The notes under the pieces were generated by a model. The model was not told where the DNA came from. It worked only from the letters and a program-made list of their open reading frames with translations, and ran no database searches. From contig CAZTSI010000012.1 of assembly GCA_964616755.1 (NCBI GenBank), forward strand, positions 1 through 64,000: DNA of 64,000 bases, read 5' to 3'. Origin of the DNA: CAYNFR01 sp964616755 (GTDB lineage Bacteria > Bacteroidota > Bacteroidia > Chitinophagales > Saprospiraceae). The position numbers were made by a program, and so were the translations under genes. Shown one piece after another: positions 9,813 to 19,770 of the stretch. Numbering within the stretch: the first letter of the stretch is position 1; each line of letters opens with the position of its first letter.

Positions 9813-10741
9813 GATGGTTTTCGGCAGCCGTTATGATCTATATGTTGATCGGCATCTTGTGGTGGGGCAAATTACTTTTGGATAAAAATTCGGGATATTA
9901 CTCACTTAGGCTTGAAGATACGTCGCTGACATCCATGGATCGCGAACATATCAATAATGAATGGACGCGTCAACAATGGATGATCTACGGAGAAGGCATC
10001 GTTTTAGGTTTGGCTATGCTTGCAGGGCTTTGGATAATAAATAGAAGCGCAATCCGCCAAATATCAGCCGCGCGACAACAAAGCAACTTTCTATTAAGCG
10101 TCTCTCATGAATTAAAATCGCCTATTGCCGCGATCAAACTTGCTATGCAAACCCTCCAACGATCCGGTCTTAATGAAACCGTAAAACTAAAAATAACCTT
10201 GAATGCCCTCAAAGACGCTGACCGACTAGAGAGTATGGTGCAAAATATTTTGCTTAGCACGAGTATCGAAGAAAAAAAGCTCGAGCTGATTTCTGAGTCA
10301 GTGGATTTAGATGCTCTGATACGGTCTATCATAACGGCATTTCATAATGATGCCAACAATATTCGCCTAATCAATCAAGACGAAACAACTAAGAGAATTT
10401 TAGGCGATCAATCGTATCTATACTTGGCAATTAAAAATGTGGTCGATAATGCACTAAAACATTCTCGACAAGGAACCCAAGTAACTATCGACTTATCTAG
10501 CACGAACACTTATCATTTGATCAAAATTCACAACCAAGGAATTCCTATCCCTAGCACAGAACAACTTAAGGTTTTTCAAAAATTTTACCGTCTTCCATTA
10601 ACCAAAGACGCCTACCGACAAGGTACAGGCCTTGGCCTATATCTTAGCAAAGAGATAATCTTAGCCCATGGGGGCCGTATTCAATTAGATTCAACGTGCA
10701 CTGACGGTGTACGTGTACACATACAGCTTCCTAAAAACTGA
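9809..10741 (+). CDS. Sensor histidine kinase (HisKA/HATPase_c)
   Basis: The 310-residue kinase has two membrane helices (about residues 3-24 and 58-77) enclosing a short periplasmic region of about 33 residues, too small for a classical ligand-binding domain. The phospho-acceptor His100 lies in SVSHELKSPIAA, the N box is NVVDNALKHS and the ATP lid contains GTGLGLYLSKEI. Its start overlaps the hemL stop by ATGA and its stop is one base before the response regulator ATG, so the three genes form one operon. Signal unknown; the context suggests heme or redox status, but that is inference. Confidence 0.92.
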   Translation: MRWFSAAVMIYMLIGILWWGKLLLDKNSGYYSLRLEDTSLTSMDREHINNEWTRQQWMIYGEGIVLGLAMLAGLWIINRSAIRQISAARQQSNFLLSVSHELKSPIAAIKLAMQTLQRSGLNETVKLKITLNALKDADRLESMVQNILLSTSIEEKKLELISESVDLDALIRSIITAFHNDANNIRLINQDETTKRILGDQSYLYLAIKNVVDNALKHSRQGTQVTIDLSSTNTYHLIKIHNQGIPIPSTEQLKVFQKFYRLPLTKDAYRQGTGLGLYLSKEIILAHGGRIQLDSTCTDGVRVHIQLPKN

Positions 10742-10742
10742 T

Positions 10743-11444
10743 ATGATCCAAATACTCATTGTGGAAGACGAGCAGCATATCGCAGATTTGTTAATCACAA
10801 ATCTTGAGCTAGAAGGCTATGCTTGCCAACATGCTGCAACGATCAGCGACGCACAAAAGATTCTGCTCAATGCTGACCTTATGGTAGACATTGTCCTTCT
10901 CGACGTTATGTTGCCTGATGGCAATGGGTATGAGTTTTGCAAAATGATTAAAAGTTTTCAACCCAATCTGCCAGTACTCATTCTTTCTGCGTTGGGGCAG
11001 TCAGCCGATCGTATAATCGGTCTAAAATCAGGAGCAGATGACTATTTGGCAAAACCCTTCAATCTTGAAGAACTACTCTTGCGCATTGCCTTGCTTAAAG
11101 GTAAAGTCCAAACATCGTCTGCCACTACATTGCAACAAACCATCACTATTGGAAGTGCTAAAATCAATCTCGCAGATTATACAATCACTGTAAATCATCA
11201 AATCACAAAACTAACCTCTAAAGAAAAGGAACTCCTTGAATACTTTTATAAACATCGAGGCAAGGTCATAAGCCGCGAGGAGTTATTAGAACATGTTTGG
11301 CATTATGATGTCTTTCCCACCTCAAGAACTATCGACAATTATATTGTTAAGCTCAGAAATCTTATAGAAGATGATAATGACCAAACACAGATGCTCACTA
11401 CCATCAGAGGCGTAGGCTACAAACTAGAGTTGGGTGGCAAATAG
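10743..11444 (+). CDS. OmpR-family response regulator
   Basis: The 233-residue protein starts at ATG 10743 (MIQILIVEDE). The upstream 12-codon TTG extension runs into the kinase and is not needed. The receiver domain has acidic pocket residues Glu8/Asp9, phospho-acceptor Asp54 (VLLDVMLPDG), the Ser/Thr switch in ILSAL and a conserved Lys in LAKPFN. The C-terminal winged helix includes LTSKEKELLEYF and SRTIDNYIVKLRNLIE. It is the evident cognate partner of the preceding kinase. Confidence 0.95.
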   Translation: MIQILIVEDEQHIADLLITNLELEGYACQHAATISDAQKILLNADLMVDIVLLDVMLPDGNGYEFCKMIKSFQPNLPVLILSALGQSADRIIGLKSGADDYLAKPFNLEELLLRIALLKGKVQTSSATTLQQTITIGSAKINLADYTITVNHQITKLTSKEKELLEYFYKHRGKVISREELLEHVWHYDVFPTSRTIDNYIVKLRNLIEDDNDQTQMLTTIRGVGYKLELGGK

Positions 11445-11630
11445 CGGTTTTTTGGACAGGAATGACTCAAGTATCTGTCTAAGATATCTATAACAAAGGA
11501 TAGATATGTGTATGGTAAAAGTGATGTGATGGATGGGGCAAATTATTTTGTGCAATAAATAAGTTAACTAGGATTCAAAATTTCTTGAAGAAACGAATAC
11601 ACAATAAGTGTAAATTATGAGCTGAAAAAT
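11445..11630. other. Intergenic region after the two-component operon
   Basis: Together with the doubtful small reading frame that follows, this is a 480-base stretch between the response regulator and lptD. I see no RNA gene or clear terminator in 11445-11630; it is AT-rich and without strong inverted repeats. Confidence 0.5.
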
Positions 11631-11867
11631 TTGATTCGACTCACCATTTTTTCAGTTTTACTTCTTGTATTTGCAATCGTACTTCAATCAGTCATAATCC
11701 TCAAAACTTATAAAACCAAGAGGTTCGCTATTATGCCGATTTATATATTAACCAATATCAATACACTCACAGAAAAAAGACTTTTACTCAAAATTAACTG
11801 GTTTAGTGTCGCTTTGAAAGGAGTACTTGGACTCTCAGCTATCATTGAGTTTGTTCAAATTTATTGA
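11631..11867 (+). CDS. Possible small membrane protein (78 residues)
   Basis: The reading frame starts at a TTG and encodes two hydrophobic stretches (about residues 4-24 and 57-75) separated by a basic segment. It resembles a small two-helix membrane protein but has no recognisable family. The stop is followed after 3 bases by an 8-bp inverted repeat, which modestly supports a real 3' end. The non-ATG start and lack of homology argue for caution. Confidence 0.28.
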   Translation: MIRLTIFSVLLLVFAIVLQSVIILKTYKTKRFAIMPIYILTNINTLTEKRLLLKINWFSVALKGVLGLSAIIEFVQIY

Positions 11868-11870
11868 TTC

Positions 11871-11897
11871 GGTATAAGCCTCCTTACACCTTATACC
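11871..11897. repeat. 8-bp perfect inverted repeat between convergent genes
   Basis: GGTATAAG and CTTATACC are separated by 11 bases. The hairpin sits between the stop of the possible small membrane protein and the lptD stop. There is no T-tract on either strand, so it is not a classical terminator, but its position suggests a transcript-end structure or a protein-binding palindrome. Confidence 0.4.
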
Positions 11898-11927
11898 ACA
11901 AAGTGTTTGATACAAGGACGCAAGAGC

Positions 11928-14663
11928 TTAAAATCGGCGATCAAACTGAGATCGACCACCTTGATACTTGAGAAAGTTAGAAAACGGAGCGGCTTTTACT
12001 CCTACAAAGAAGCTATAGGTATTATTTTGTGGTTGCCAACTGATACTCAATTGCCAGCAATGCAGATCACGCGCTAGCGAAAAACTAGGATACACCCACC
12101 GAGCATTACCAATATCATAGGATAAATTTCCTACTTGCATGCCCCATTTGTCAGTCAAAGGAATCATTCCTGTTGTCAGCTGAATGCTATGAGTAGTAGC
12201 ATCCCAAGCCCCATTTAGTCGATTAGGTGTATAACTAACCCTAATGTTGTACTGAATTTTAAAATCTTCAAACCAAGAAAAAAGCTCAGGTGGGTCATTA
12301 GAATTACTGCGTTGTGGTTCATTAGCAGAGCGCTGATTCTGACCTATCGATCGACTATCTGTAGAAGAAGAATAATCCACATCTTCTGGCTCCTCACCTC
12401 TAAAGAAATCACGTATTTGTCGCAAAGAAAAACTAGTAGAAAGGCTGGCTGAAAAATTTGAAAAACGCAATAAACCTTTGCCTTGCGACAATAAGGTTTT
12501 ATTAATGCGCAATCCTCGTTCGTCCACATCGTAAGGATCCATGGCCCCGTTAATGGAGAGTGTGGCTAGATTTTTTAATATTTGCGCGTTCGCTGTTAGT
12601 GATATCGGGCTCCATTGTAGACTGTCTGCACTAACATTATAACTTCCCCCAAGATTGACCGAATTAAAGAGCCTAAACTTCTTTTCAGTACTATCCCGTT
12701 TAGAAAAATGTTTTCCTTCAAATGTATTGGCGATTCCATAATTGATAGAAAAACCACCTTGATCCAAGTTGCGTGAATTAAATAAATTAGTGTTGCCAAT
12801 GGATCGAAAGGGATTGTACACAATACTGGAGTCTAGCCCACTATTTAATGAAGTGAATCGAAATTCCTTATTCTTATCTAAAGTAGAGGGTCGGAAACTC
12901 ATACCAATTGTCGGAGTCATCTGATGGCGTAAACCTCTCAGCCACCCTTTAGCAAATCGCATGGTACCAAAAATATTGGTGGCTAGATTAGCCGAAATAC
13001 TCGTTTCTCTTAGCGGCTTAAAGCCTACCGCCGCCACAGGCGTAGGCGCACCGTCTGTATCTAGTTCATACTCCGAAGTATGCAGATACCAAAATTCATC
13101 GTGATTAACTGTGACGTTGAAGGTAACATTATCAAATAAATTGTAAGCTGCCGCTGCATCAATTCGATGTGAAAATCCAGACCTAAACAAACCTAATGTC
13201 TCCTTTGTAAAAAGAATAGAATCCCCCGTAGTTACAGTATTTTGAAACTTACCGTCATACTGCATATTTATTTTTTCAAACCACTTCTCTTGATTCACAT
13301 TACCCTTTTTTAATTTGAAAGGAAAAATTCTATTCATCCGCAACTGCATTTGAGGCAGCGTAAAGGTCATAATTCTCGTCTGCGTATTCTGCGAATGATT
13401 TAGCCCAGCAATAAAATTCACCTTATTGCTAAGCTTATAGCTATAATTGAAATTTGAATTTATTTGTGAATTAAGCTGTGCAGATGCCGCTTCAAAGTTT
13501 TTTCGGTCAAAATCGTTCACCGTAAATCGCAATGATCCTCCAATGGTTCTGTAAGGGTGTGCCTTACTATCTTGATTATGATTTATTGTTATCGAATAAG
13601 ATTGATCTATATTGGGTCTAAGCTCCCCCGACACCTCCCTTAGTTGTCTTGAGTAAGCTAAATTGACCGAACCTGTGTGTTTATAGCGTTTTTTATAATT
13701 GCTATTCAACGTAAGCCCCCACGACCCGCGCGTATATACCTCTGCTCTTGCGCTTAAATCCATTCGATCACTTAAGGCAAAATAATAACCTATTCCTCTC
13801 ATTCCCAAACCCAATTCGGGCGAACGATAAAACGGATCTTGCGGAAAAATCAACCCAGATGTGCCTCCTTGAGAAAAATCGAACAAAGGAGCGAAGGCAA
13901 ACGGCAAGACAAGCGGCAGTGGAATGCCGGCCAACTCCATATTAGCTGGTCCAATAATGGCAATTTTATCGGGTATCAATTTTAGTTTGGTTGTGCGGAT
14001 ACCCCAGTGCGGATGTTCAGCATCACAGGTCGTAATGAGGGCATTGCGGTTATACACGACATCATCAATATGCAGGCTATCGGCACCCGCTTTTACAATT
14101 TTTGTCACCGCCCCATGCACAAACAAGTTATTTTGTATCACTCTAGCACCATGGATGATCCCCTTCTCAGTGTCTATATTATATCGAATTTTATCTGCTT
14201 CGACATTTTGATCCCCTGATTTAAAAGTGGGTTTCCCTCGATTCTTTATTCTTGTACTTGCCTCTACTTCATTTGTCATAAAATTAAATAATATATAATC
14301 AGCCGTCACCTCAAATTCATCGTATCGCACATAAGCATCTCCGTAAAGATGGACTCGGCTGCCGCTCATGTCGTTAAAACTGCTGTCTTTTGATCCGTAG
14401 GTGATTTTTACCTCGGCAGAATCACTAGAGGGCTGTCCTACTGTCGCTGGATCATTGTTAAACGCCTCGCGCAAGGAGGCAGAATCGGATGGGACAAATA
14501 CTTGACCTAACGAGTCCGTTTTACTCGGCAAAATATCTTGTATAGTTCTATTGCGAAGAGACCTACTTAGCGAATCGCTCGACAATTCCTGCGCTGAAAG
14601 ATGACCATTTAGCGTATAGACAAACAGCCCTACAACAGTCAACCACTTTGTAGAGACATACAT
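11928..14663 (-). CDS. lptD: LPS-assembly protein LptD-like outer membrane beta-barrel
   Basis: From the ATG at 14663 the protein is 911 residues with a typical signal peptide (starts MYVSTKWLTVVGLF, ends near LSAQ); an upstream ATG at 14720 would bury this signal. An N-terminal OstA/LptD beta-taco region (YGSKDSSFNDMSGSRVHLYGDAY onward in part) precedes a long barrel made of alternating strands. It inserts lipopolysaccharide into the outer leaflet of the outer membrane. The protein is longer than proteobacterial LptD, as is usual in Bacteroidota. It is divergent from an MCE-domain gene, so both sides of this intergenic region serve outer-membrane lipid traffic. The gene symbol is by family resemblance. 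Confidence 0.85.
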   Translation of the reverse strand: MYVSTKWLTVVGLFVYTLNGHLSAQELSSDSLSRSLRNRTIQDILPSKTDSLGQVFVPSDSASLREAFNNDPATVGQPSSDSAEVKITYGSKDSSFNDMSGSRVHLYGDAYVRYDEFEVTADYILFNFMTNEVEASTRIKNRGKPTFKSGDQNVEADKIRYNIDTEKGIIHGARVIQNNLFVHGAVTKIVKAGADSLHIDDVVYNRNALITTCDAEHPHWGIRTTKLKLIPDKIAIIGPANMELAGIPLPLVLPFAFAPLFDFSQGGTSGLIFPQDPFYRSPELGLGMRGIGYYFALSDRMDLSARAEVYTRGSWGLTLNSNYKKRYKHTGSVNLAYSRQLREVSGELRPNIDQSYSITINHNQDSKAHPYRTIGGSLRFTVNDFDRKNFEAASAQLNSQINSNFNYSYKLSNKVNFIAGLNHSQNTQTRIMTFTLPQMQLRMNRIFPFKLKKGNVNQEKWFEKINMQYDGKFQNTVTTGDSILFTKETLGLFRSGFSHRIDAAAAYNLFDNVTFNVTVNHDEFWYLHTSEYELDTDGAPTPVAAVGFKPLRETSISANLATNIFGTMRFAKGWLRGLRHQMTPTIGMSFRPSTLDKNKEFRFTSLNSGLDSSIVYNPFRSIGNTNLFNSRNLDQGGFSINYGIANTFEGKHFSKRDSTEKKFRLFNSVNLGGSYNVSADSLQWSPISLTANAQILKNLATLSINGAMDPYDVDERGLRINKTLLSQGKGLLRFSNFSASLSTSFSLRQIRDFFRGEEPEDVDYSSSTDSRSIGQNQRSANEPQRSNSNDPPELFSWFEDFKIQYNIRVSYTPNRLNGAWDATTHSIQLTTGMIPLTDKWGMQVGNLSYDIGNARWVYPSFSLARDLHCWQLSISWQPQNNTYSFFVGVKAAPFSNFLKYQGGRSQFDRRF

Positions 14664-14896
14664 TAACACATCGATATGTAGCGCATATCTATCGATCATC
14701 CATATTTTTAGCTCGCGCAAATATCCAATAAACGTGCAGGATATCCTCGTCGCGTCCTAAGACATACTTAAACAAATACTAATCCAAAACATAATTAGCG
14801 TTCAACATTACGGTATTTAAGTTCGTTAGTATGTTTTTGTCGTATGACGTACTTTACTAAACAGCGGTTTATTCAGCGTTTAGCCAATATATAGCC

Positions 14897-14904
14897 TATT
14901 TTTG
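14897..14904 (+). promoter_or_regulatory. Candidate -7 element (TAnnTTTG) for the MCE-domain gene
   Basis: TATTTTTG followed by C matches the Bacteroidota primary sigma -7 consensus and lies 19 bases before the ATG at 14924. No well-placed TTTG -33 element is seen upstream, so this is only a half-match. Confidence 0.35.
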
Positions 14905-14923
14905 CACGCTTTAAAATAATACC

Positions 14924-16006
14924 ATGTCAAAAGAGCTCAAAATTGGGATCATTAGCTTGTTAACCTTAACGATTGCTATATGGGGATATCAATACCTTAA
15001 GGGCAAGAATCTACTTAAGAAGGGTTATAGCTTTTCTGCTGTTTATGACAACGTTGAAGGTTTAGCTAAGGCCTCCCCGATAGAAATTAATGGCTTGAAG
15101 ATAGGATCTGTTTCTGACATAGGCTTAAATCCTGAAAACCTTCAGTCGATGATTGTGTACTTTGATATACAGGGTGAGTTTATGCTACCTAGCGATACGA
15201 AGGCAATATTGGCCTCAGACAACGGGATTGTTGGCTCTAAGAAAATCATTCTCAGTTTTGATCGCCAATGCAATGGTGCAGACTGCCTCGAAGGGGGGGA
15301 AAGGCTACAAAGTGGATCTCGGGGCTTCCTCGATGCTATTGTCGGCCAAGACGAACTAAAGGAGTTTTTTGGTTCGCTACGCAAAGAATCAGGGCCGATT
15401 ATTGACACCCTGCTCTACCGCTTATCAGATCAAAATTCTGACAACTCCGTGACGCAATCGCTGATCAAAATGGAAGAATCTATGAGGAATCTTGCTAGCA
15501 TTACAGAAAGCATGGATAAAATCTTGAAAAAATCCTATACCAACCTTAACGAAACGGTAGAAAACCTGGCAGTCGTTACCGGTTCGTTTGCAAAATCTCA
15601 CGAGGATATAGAACATTTGTTGAACAATCTTTCCACCTTCAGTGATCAAATCGTCTCAGCCGATGTAGGCACAACACTCAGCAAAACAGGTGAAACGCTA
15701 GATAACAGTAAAAAGCTCATTCAAGACTTGCAACAATCTGTATCTAAGGCAAACGAGACTTTCGAGAGTCTCAACACGCTCTTATTGAAGGCAGAAAGTG
15801 GAGAAGGAGCGATCGGCCAACTTTTGAATAATCCAGAAATGTACAACAACTTAGAAGAGGCATCTAAACATATGTCTTTACTCTTGCAAGACTTGAGGCT
15901 TAATCCTAAGCGGTATGTGCGACTTTCGGTATTTGGGCGCAAGGGCAATGCATATACGTATCCAAAAGAAGATCCTGCCTATATCGACTCAATTCAGCAA
16001 AATTAA
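14924..16006 (+). CDS. MlaD/MCE-domain phospholipid transport protein
   Basis: The 360-residue protein has an N-terminal membrane anchor (about residues 5-24) followed by an MCE domain with VYDNVEGLAKASPIEINGLKIG and the later LASDNGIVGSKKIIL. A long helical, coiled-coil-like region follows to about residue 310. MCE proteins form hexameric rings or tubes that move phospholipids between the membranes. No ABC ATPase or permease partner is next to it in this window. Its stop codon overlaps that of the convergent glycosyltransferase remnant in the sequence TTAA. Confidence 0.9.
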   Translation: MSKELKIGIISLLTLTIAIWGYQYLKGKNLLKKGYSFSAVYDNVEGLAKASPIEINGLKIGSVSDIGLNPENLQSMIVYFDIQGEFMLPSDTKAILASDNGIVGSKKIILSFDRQCNGADCLEGGERLQSGSRGFLDAIVGQDELKEFFGSLRKESGPIIDTLLYRLSDQNSDNSVTQSLIKMEESMRNLASITESMDKILKKSYTNLNETVENLAVVTGSFAKSHEDIEHLLNNLSTFSDQIVSADVGTTLSKTGETLDNSKKLIQDLQQSVSKANETFESLNTLLLKAESGEGAIGQLLNNPEMYNNLEEASKHMSLLLQDLRLNPKRYVRLSVFGRKGNAYTYPKEDPAYIDSIQQN

Positions 16007-16906
16007 GGAACTATCTTATTGAAAATTGGCGAGAAATCTGCATTAGATCTAAGATACTGCCTCAATGATTCGTTATCGACCGTAATGTGCGGTTGAGAAA
16101 AATCAATACAATAATAGCGGTGACCGCGAACCTTGGCGAGTAACTGAAATAAAGGATTATGTTGGTAGCCAAACTCTAAGATTATAGAAGACGGAGGCAT
16201 CCAAAGTAAATTAGCTAAGGCTGCACCATGCTGAGCAATGAGTACTTTCAACTCTGCAAAAAGGCGCACCTGCTCATGAAACATTTGCCCCTCTAGAGAA
16301 ACGCACGCAAAATCAAAATCTTGAGACACACTGTCAGCTAATGTTTGGCTGATTTCTTCATGATTTATAATGGAACGACGATTAGCGCCCGCACCTTTCA
16401 CGATAGCTTGACGCAAATAATACTCATCTTGAGGGCGACGCTCAACGAGAATTACTCTTTTGGCTTCACCAAAATTTGACACACCATTGGTTTTGTACAT
16501 AAATTCACACAAGGCATCAATATCAAAATGTACCAAATTTCGCGGGCCTATACCATACAATGGTCGTGTACAGCTCTTCTATTGCTTCATCTATTAAAAT
16601 ACGATCGCCATATATTTGTTTAATCATTGCGGTGAGTGGTCCAAATGCATCAAGAACAATGTCACAATCAGTTGGAATGCGCTCAAAAACGTAAAAAAGC
16701 GGAACCACTAAATCATAAATAAAATGATAATGGTGTTCTGCGTTTCCTAATCCTGTCGGATTGGGTCGTAGTTTTATACGGCCCTTTCTTTGTGCCAATT
16801 GCCTTATGTCTTCTTGATTTTGTAAAATGACTTCTAAGGTTATTTGGATTGCTTGATTTTTAGCCCAAACATGTCTCACCGCATCCACCATTCGCCTAAA
16901 ATCCAT
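16003..16906 (-). pseudogene. GT61 (DUF563) glycosyltransferase, frameshifted
   Basis: Two overlapping minus-strand frames together give one GT61-type protein. The 5' part (16523-16906, 127 residues) contains the family N-terminal pattern NAEHHYHFIYDLVVPLFYVFE. The 3' part (16003-16560) contains ILVERRPQDE, the EQVRLFAELKVLIAQHGAALANLLWMPP motif (split across the family's catalytic GPHGA-like region) and a normal C terminus. The two frames differ by one extra base or two lost bases near 16540-16565. This is either a true frameshift mutation or a sequencing/assembly error, as no long homopolymer is present at the join. The gene starts 14 bases after alaS, so it would have been co-transcribed with it. 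Confidence 0.72.
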
Positions 16907-16920
16907 CGTATCAAGGGTGA

Positions 16921-19548
16921 TTATGCCTTCATTATTTCCTCTTTTATGGCTTGAACAAATTTTGTCAAACCTTCTGTATTTTTACCTCCTGCCGTAGCCA
17001 AAAATGCTTGACCACCCCCGCCGCCATTTATAAGCGCAGAATATTTGCGGATGAGTTTGGCCGCGTCTAAGGTTTCAGATACGATGTCCTTGTCTATAAG
17101 AAGTACAATATTTGCTTTGTCATCATGCTTCACCCCTAAAACGACAACTCCATTGGAAATCGATTGGGAAATATGGTGAGCTAGTTCTTTAATGCTATCC
17201 ATCTCTATACTCTCCAATATTTCTCCGACAAAGCTTATCTGATTAAATTTTTCGACACGGCCAAGTATATCTGACTTAAGCAATTTGATTTTTTCTTGTT
17301 TGAATTGAGTCAATTCCTTTTCGAGATCCTTATTAGATAATTGAAGTGCTTCTACTTGAGATCGCGTGTTGACAGGCGATTTAAACAAAGACTTAATAGA
17401 TTGCAGCTCCTCCAGTAAGGAGCGTACAAATTCGTTTGCCTCAACGCCTGTCACTGCCTCAATGCGGCGCACACCTGCGGCTATGGCTGATTCACTTCTT
17501 ATTTTGAAAAGCCCTATTTCACCTGTTGAGCGCACATGACATCCACCACATAATTCAACAGAATAAGAGGGATCAAAGGTGATCATTCGGACAAACTCGC
17601 CATACTTTTCCCCAAATAACATCATTGCACCTGATTCTTTAGCTCGGCTGATTGGCACATTGCGCTGCTCTACTTTGGTGATATTTTGCCTAATTCTTTC
17701 ATTGACAATATTCTCCACTCGAAGGATCTGCTCATCAGTCATTTTCTCAAAATGACTAAAGTCAAAGCGCAGATATTGCTCATTGACCAGTGAACCCTTT
17801 TGCTGTACATGATCACCTAACACATCTCGTAGCGCAGCATGCAGTAAATGGGTAGCCGTATGATTGCCCTCTATTAAGACTCGTCTTTGTTTATCAATCT
17901 GACAACGGACCACTGCATTAATGTCAAGCGGCAATGTATCAATCTGATGAATGATTAAATCATTTTCCTTGGTTGTGTTGAGCACCTTAATGGTTTGTTC
18001 GCCAATGATTAATACGCCCGTATCACCAACTTGTCCACCGCTCTCTGCATAAAAAGGTGTCTTGTCTAGCACTAATTGATAAATTGTATTATCCTTTTGC
18101 TTGAGTTCTCTATATTTAACAATTTGACTATCAGAGGACTGCACGTGATCATAACCTATAAAGTCGCTCGCCCTGGAGTGATCATTCTCTATCCAATCGC
18201 CGGCTTCACGCTTAGCGTCTGCTCGTGAGCGAGTCTTTTGATCGGAAAGTGCTGATATAAAAGTAGTTTCATCTACCTTCCATCCTTGTTCAGCTCCAAT
18301 CAAACGAGTCAAGTCAATAGGAAAACCGTAGGTGTCATATAATTCAAAAGCAGTTTTGCCGTCCAGCAAACCATCGGTAATCGTCACTAGGCTCAGGCGT
18401 TTTAAACCTGCATCAAGGGTTCGTAAAAATGATTTTTCCTCTTCAAAAATAATCTTCGCTACAAAGCCTTCTTGTTCGTGCAATTCTGGAAAGACATCCT
18501 TAAAATACTCCCCAAGAGCAGGGATGAGCGCGTGCATCAATGGCTCTTTTCTATCCAAGAAGGAAAAATAATACCTCACAGCACGTCGTAGTATTCTGCG
18601 AATGACATAGCCCGCCCCCGTATTGGAGGGCAACTGTCCATCTGCAATGGCAAACGCTACAGCGCGAATATGGTCAGCAATCACTCTAAAGGCAATGTCT
18701 TTTTTAGCCGTTAAGGCATAACTATATTGGTACTCTTGTCCTGTAAGCTTTTCAATGAGCTTGATAAAACGCACAAAAATATCGGTATCATAATTAGAGG
18801 TCTTGCTTTGGATCGCCATTGTTAGACGCTCAAATCCCATACCTGTATCAACATGCTGATCCGGCAATGTTTCAAGACTGCCGTCTGATTTTCGATTAAA
18901 TTGGATAAAGACAAGGTTCCAGATCTCTATTACCAAAGGATGGTCATTATTGACCAATTCGCGGCCATCAACCCGTAATCTCTCCGCATCAGATCGCAAA
19001 TCGATATGAATCTCTGAACAAGGGCCACAAGGCCCAGTATCGCCCATTTCCCAAAAGTTGTCTTTTCGGTCAAAATATAGAATGCGATCGGCTGGCAGAA
19101 AAACTTTCCACAAATCAGCCGCATCTTCATCAGGCGGAAGACCGTCCTCTACGTCACCTTTAAATACAGAAGCATACAAACGATCTGGTGACAGTCCATA
19201 TTTTTCAGTCAAAAGCTCCCACGCCCAGGAGATTGCTTCTTTCTTGAAATAATCCCCAAACGACCAATTGCCCAGCATCTCGAACATAGTATGATGGTAG
19301 CTATCAATGCCCACTTCTTCAAGATCATTATGCTTTCCTGAGACCCGAAGGCATTTTTGAGTATCTGCTATTCTAGTGATCTCTGGCACACGATTTCCAA
19401 GAAAATAATCTTTAAACTGGTTCATGCCGGCATTCGTAAACATCAGACTTGGGTCGTCCTTGTTGACCATAGGGGCTGATGGTACAATTTTATGCCCTTT
19501 GCCTTCAAAAAAATCGAAAAATTGCTGTCGTATCTCCGCTGCTGTCAT
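16921..19548 (-). CDS. alaS: Alanine-tRNA ligase
   Basis: The 875-residue class II synthetase is full length. The catalytic core starts with MTAAEIRQQFFDFFEGKGH and contains MFTNAGMNQFKDYFLG. The editing domain carries the zinc-type motifs HTATHLLHAALR and GGCHVRSTGEIG, and the C-Ala domain ends with the glycine-rich NGGGGGQAFLATAGG. It charges tRNA-Ala and hydrolyses mischarged Ser- or Gly-tRNA-Ala. It is divergent from an M23 peptidase gene, an arrangement I associate with Bacteroidota, across 222 bases with no other gene. Confidence 0.97.
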   Translation of the reverse strand: MTAAEIRQQFFDFFEGKGHKIVPSAPMVNKDDPSLMFTNAGMNQFKDYFLGNRVPEITRIADTQKCLRVSGKHNDLEEVGIDSYHHTMFEMLGNWSFGDYFKKEAISWAWELLTEKYGLSPDRLYASVFKGDVEDGLPPDEDAADLWKVFLPADRILYFDRKDNFWEMGDTGPCGPCSEIHIDLRSDAERLRVDGRELVNNDHPLVIEIWNLVFIQFNRKSDGSLETLPDQHVDTGMGFERLTMAIQSKTSNYDTDIFVRFIKLIEKLTGQEYQYSYALTAKKDIAFRVIADHIRAVAFAIADGQLPSNTGAGYVIRRILRRAVRYYFSFLDRKEPLMHALIPALGEYFKDVFPELHEQEGFVAKIIFEEEKSFLRTLDAGLKRLSLVTITDGLLDGKTAFELYDTYGFPIDLTRLIGAEQGWKVDETTFISALSDQKTRSRADAKREAGDWIENDHSRASDFIGYDHVQSSDSQIVKYRELKQKDNTIYQLVLDKTPFYAESGGQVGDTGVLIIGEQTIKVLNTTKENDLIIHQIDTLPLDINAVVRCQIDKQRRVLIEGNHTATHLLHAALRDVLGDHVQQKGSLVNEQYLRFDFSHFEKMTDEQILRVENIVNERIRQNITKVEQRNVPISRAKESGAMMLFGEKYGEFVRMITFDPSYSVELCGGCHVRSTGEIGLFKIRSESAIAAGVRRIEAVTGVEANEFVRSLLEELQSIKSLFKSPVNTRSQVEALQLSNKDLEKELTQFKQEKIKLLKSDILGRVEKFNQISFVGEILESIEMDSIKELAHHISQSISNGVVVLGVKHDDKANIVLLIDKDIVSETLDAAKLIRKYSALINGGGGGQAFLATAGGKNTEGLTKFVQAIKEEIMKA

Positions 19549-19770
19549 ATGAAAAATGTCTTAACAAAAAATTAACTTACATTACAATTATAATTAATGG
19601 GTATTAGATTGATCTTTAATTATTTACCACTAGATACAAGCATTAACAAATTCTCAAATATATTTGGTCATTAACGCTCGTTTACCTAACTTGCATCATC
19701 CTTTGAACCCATCGTTCTCTTTCTTCAAAAGAGGATCAAAAATAGTATTATTCCATCAACATTCGACACA

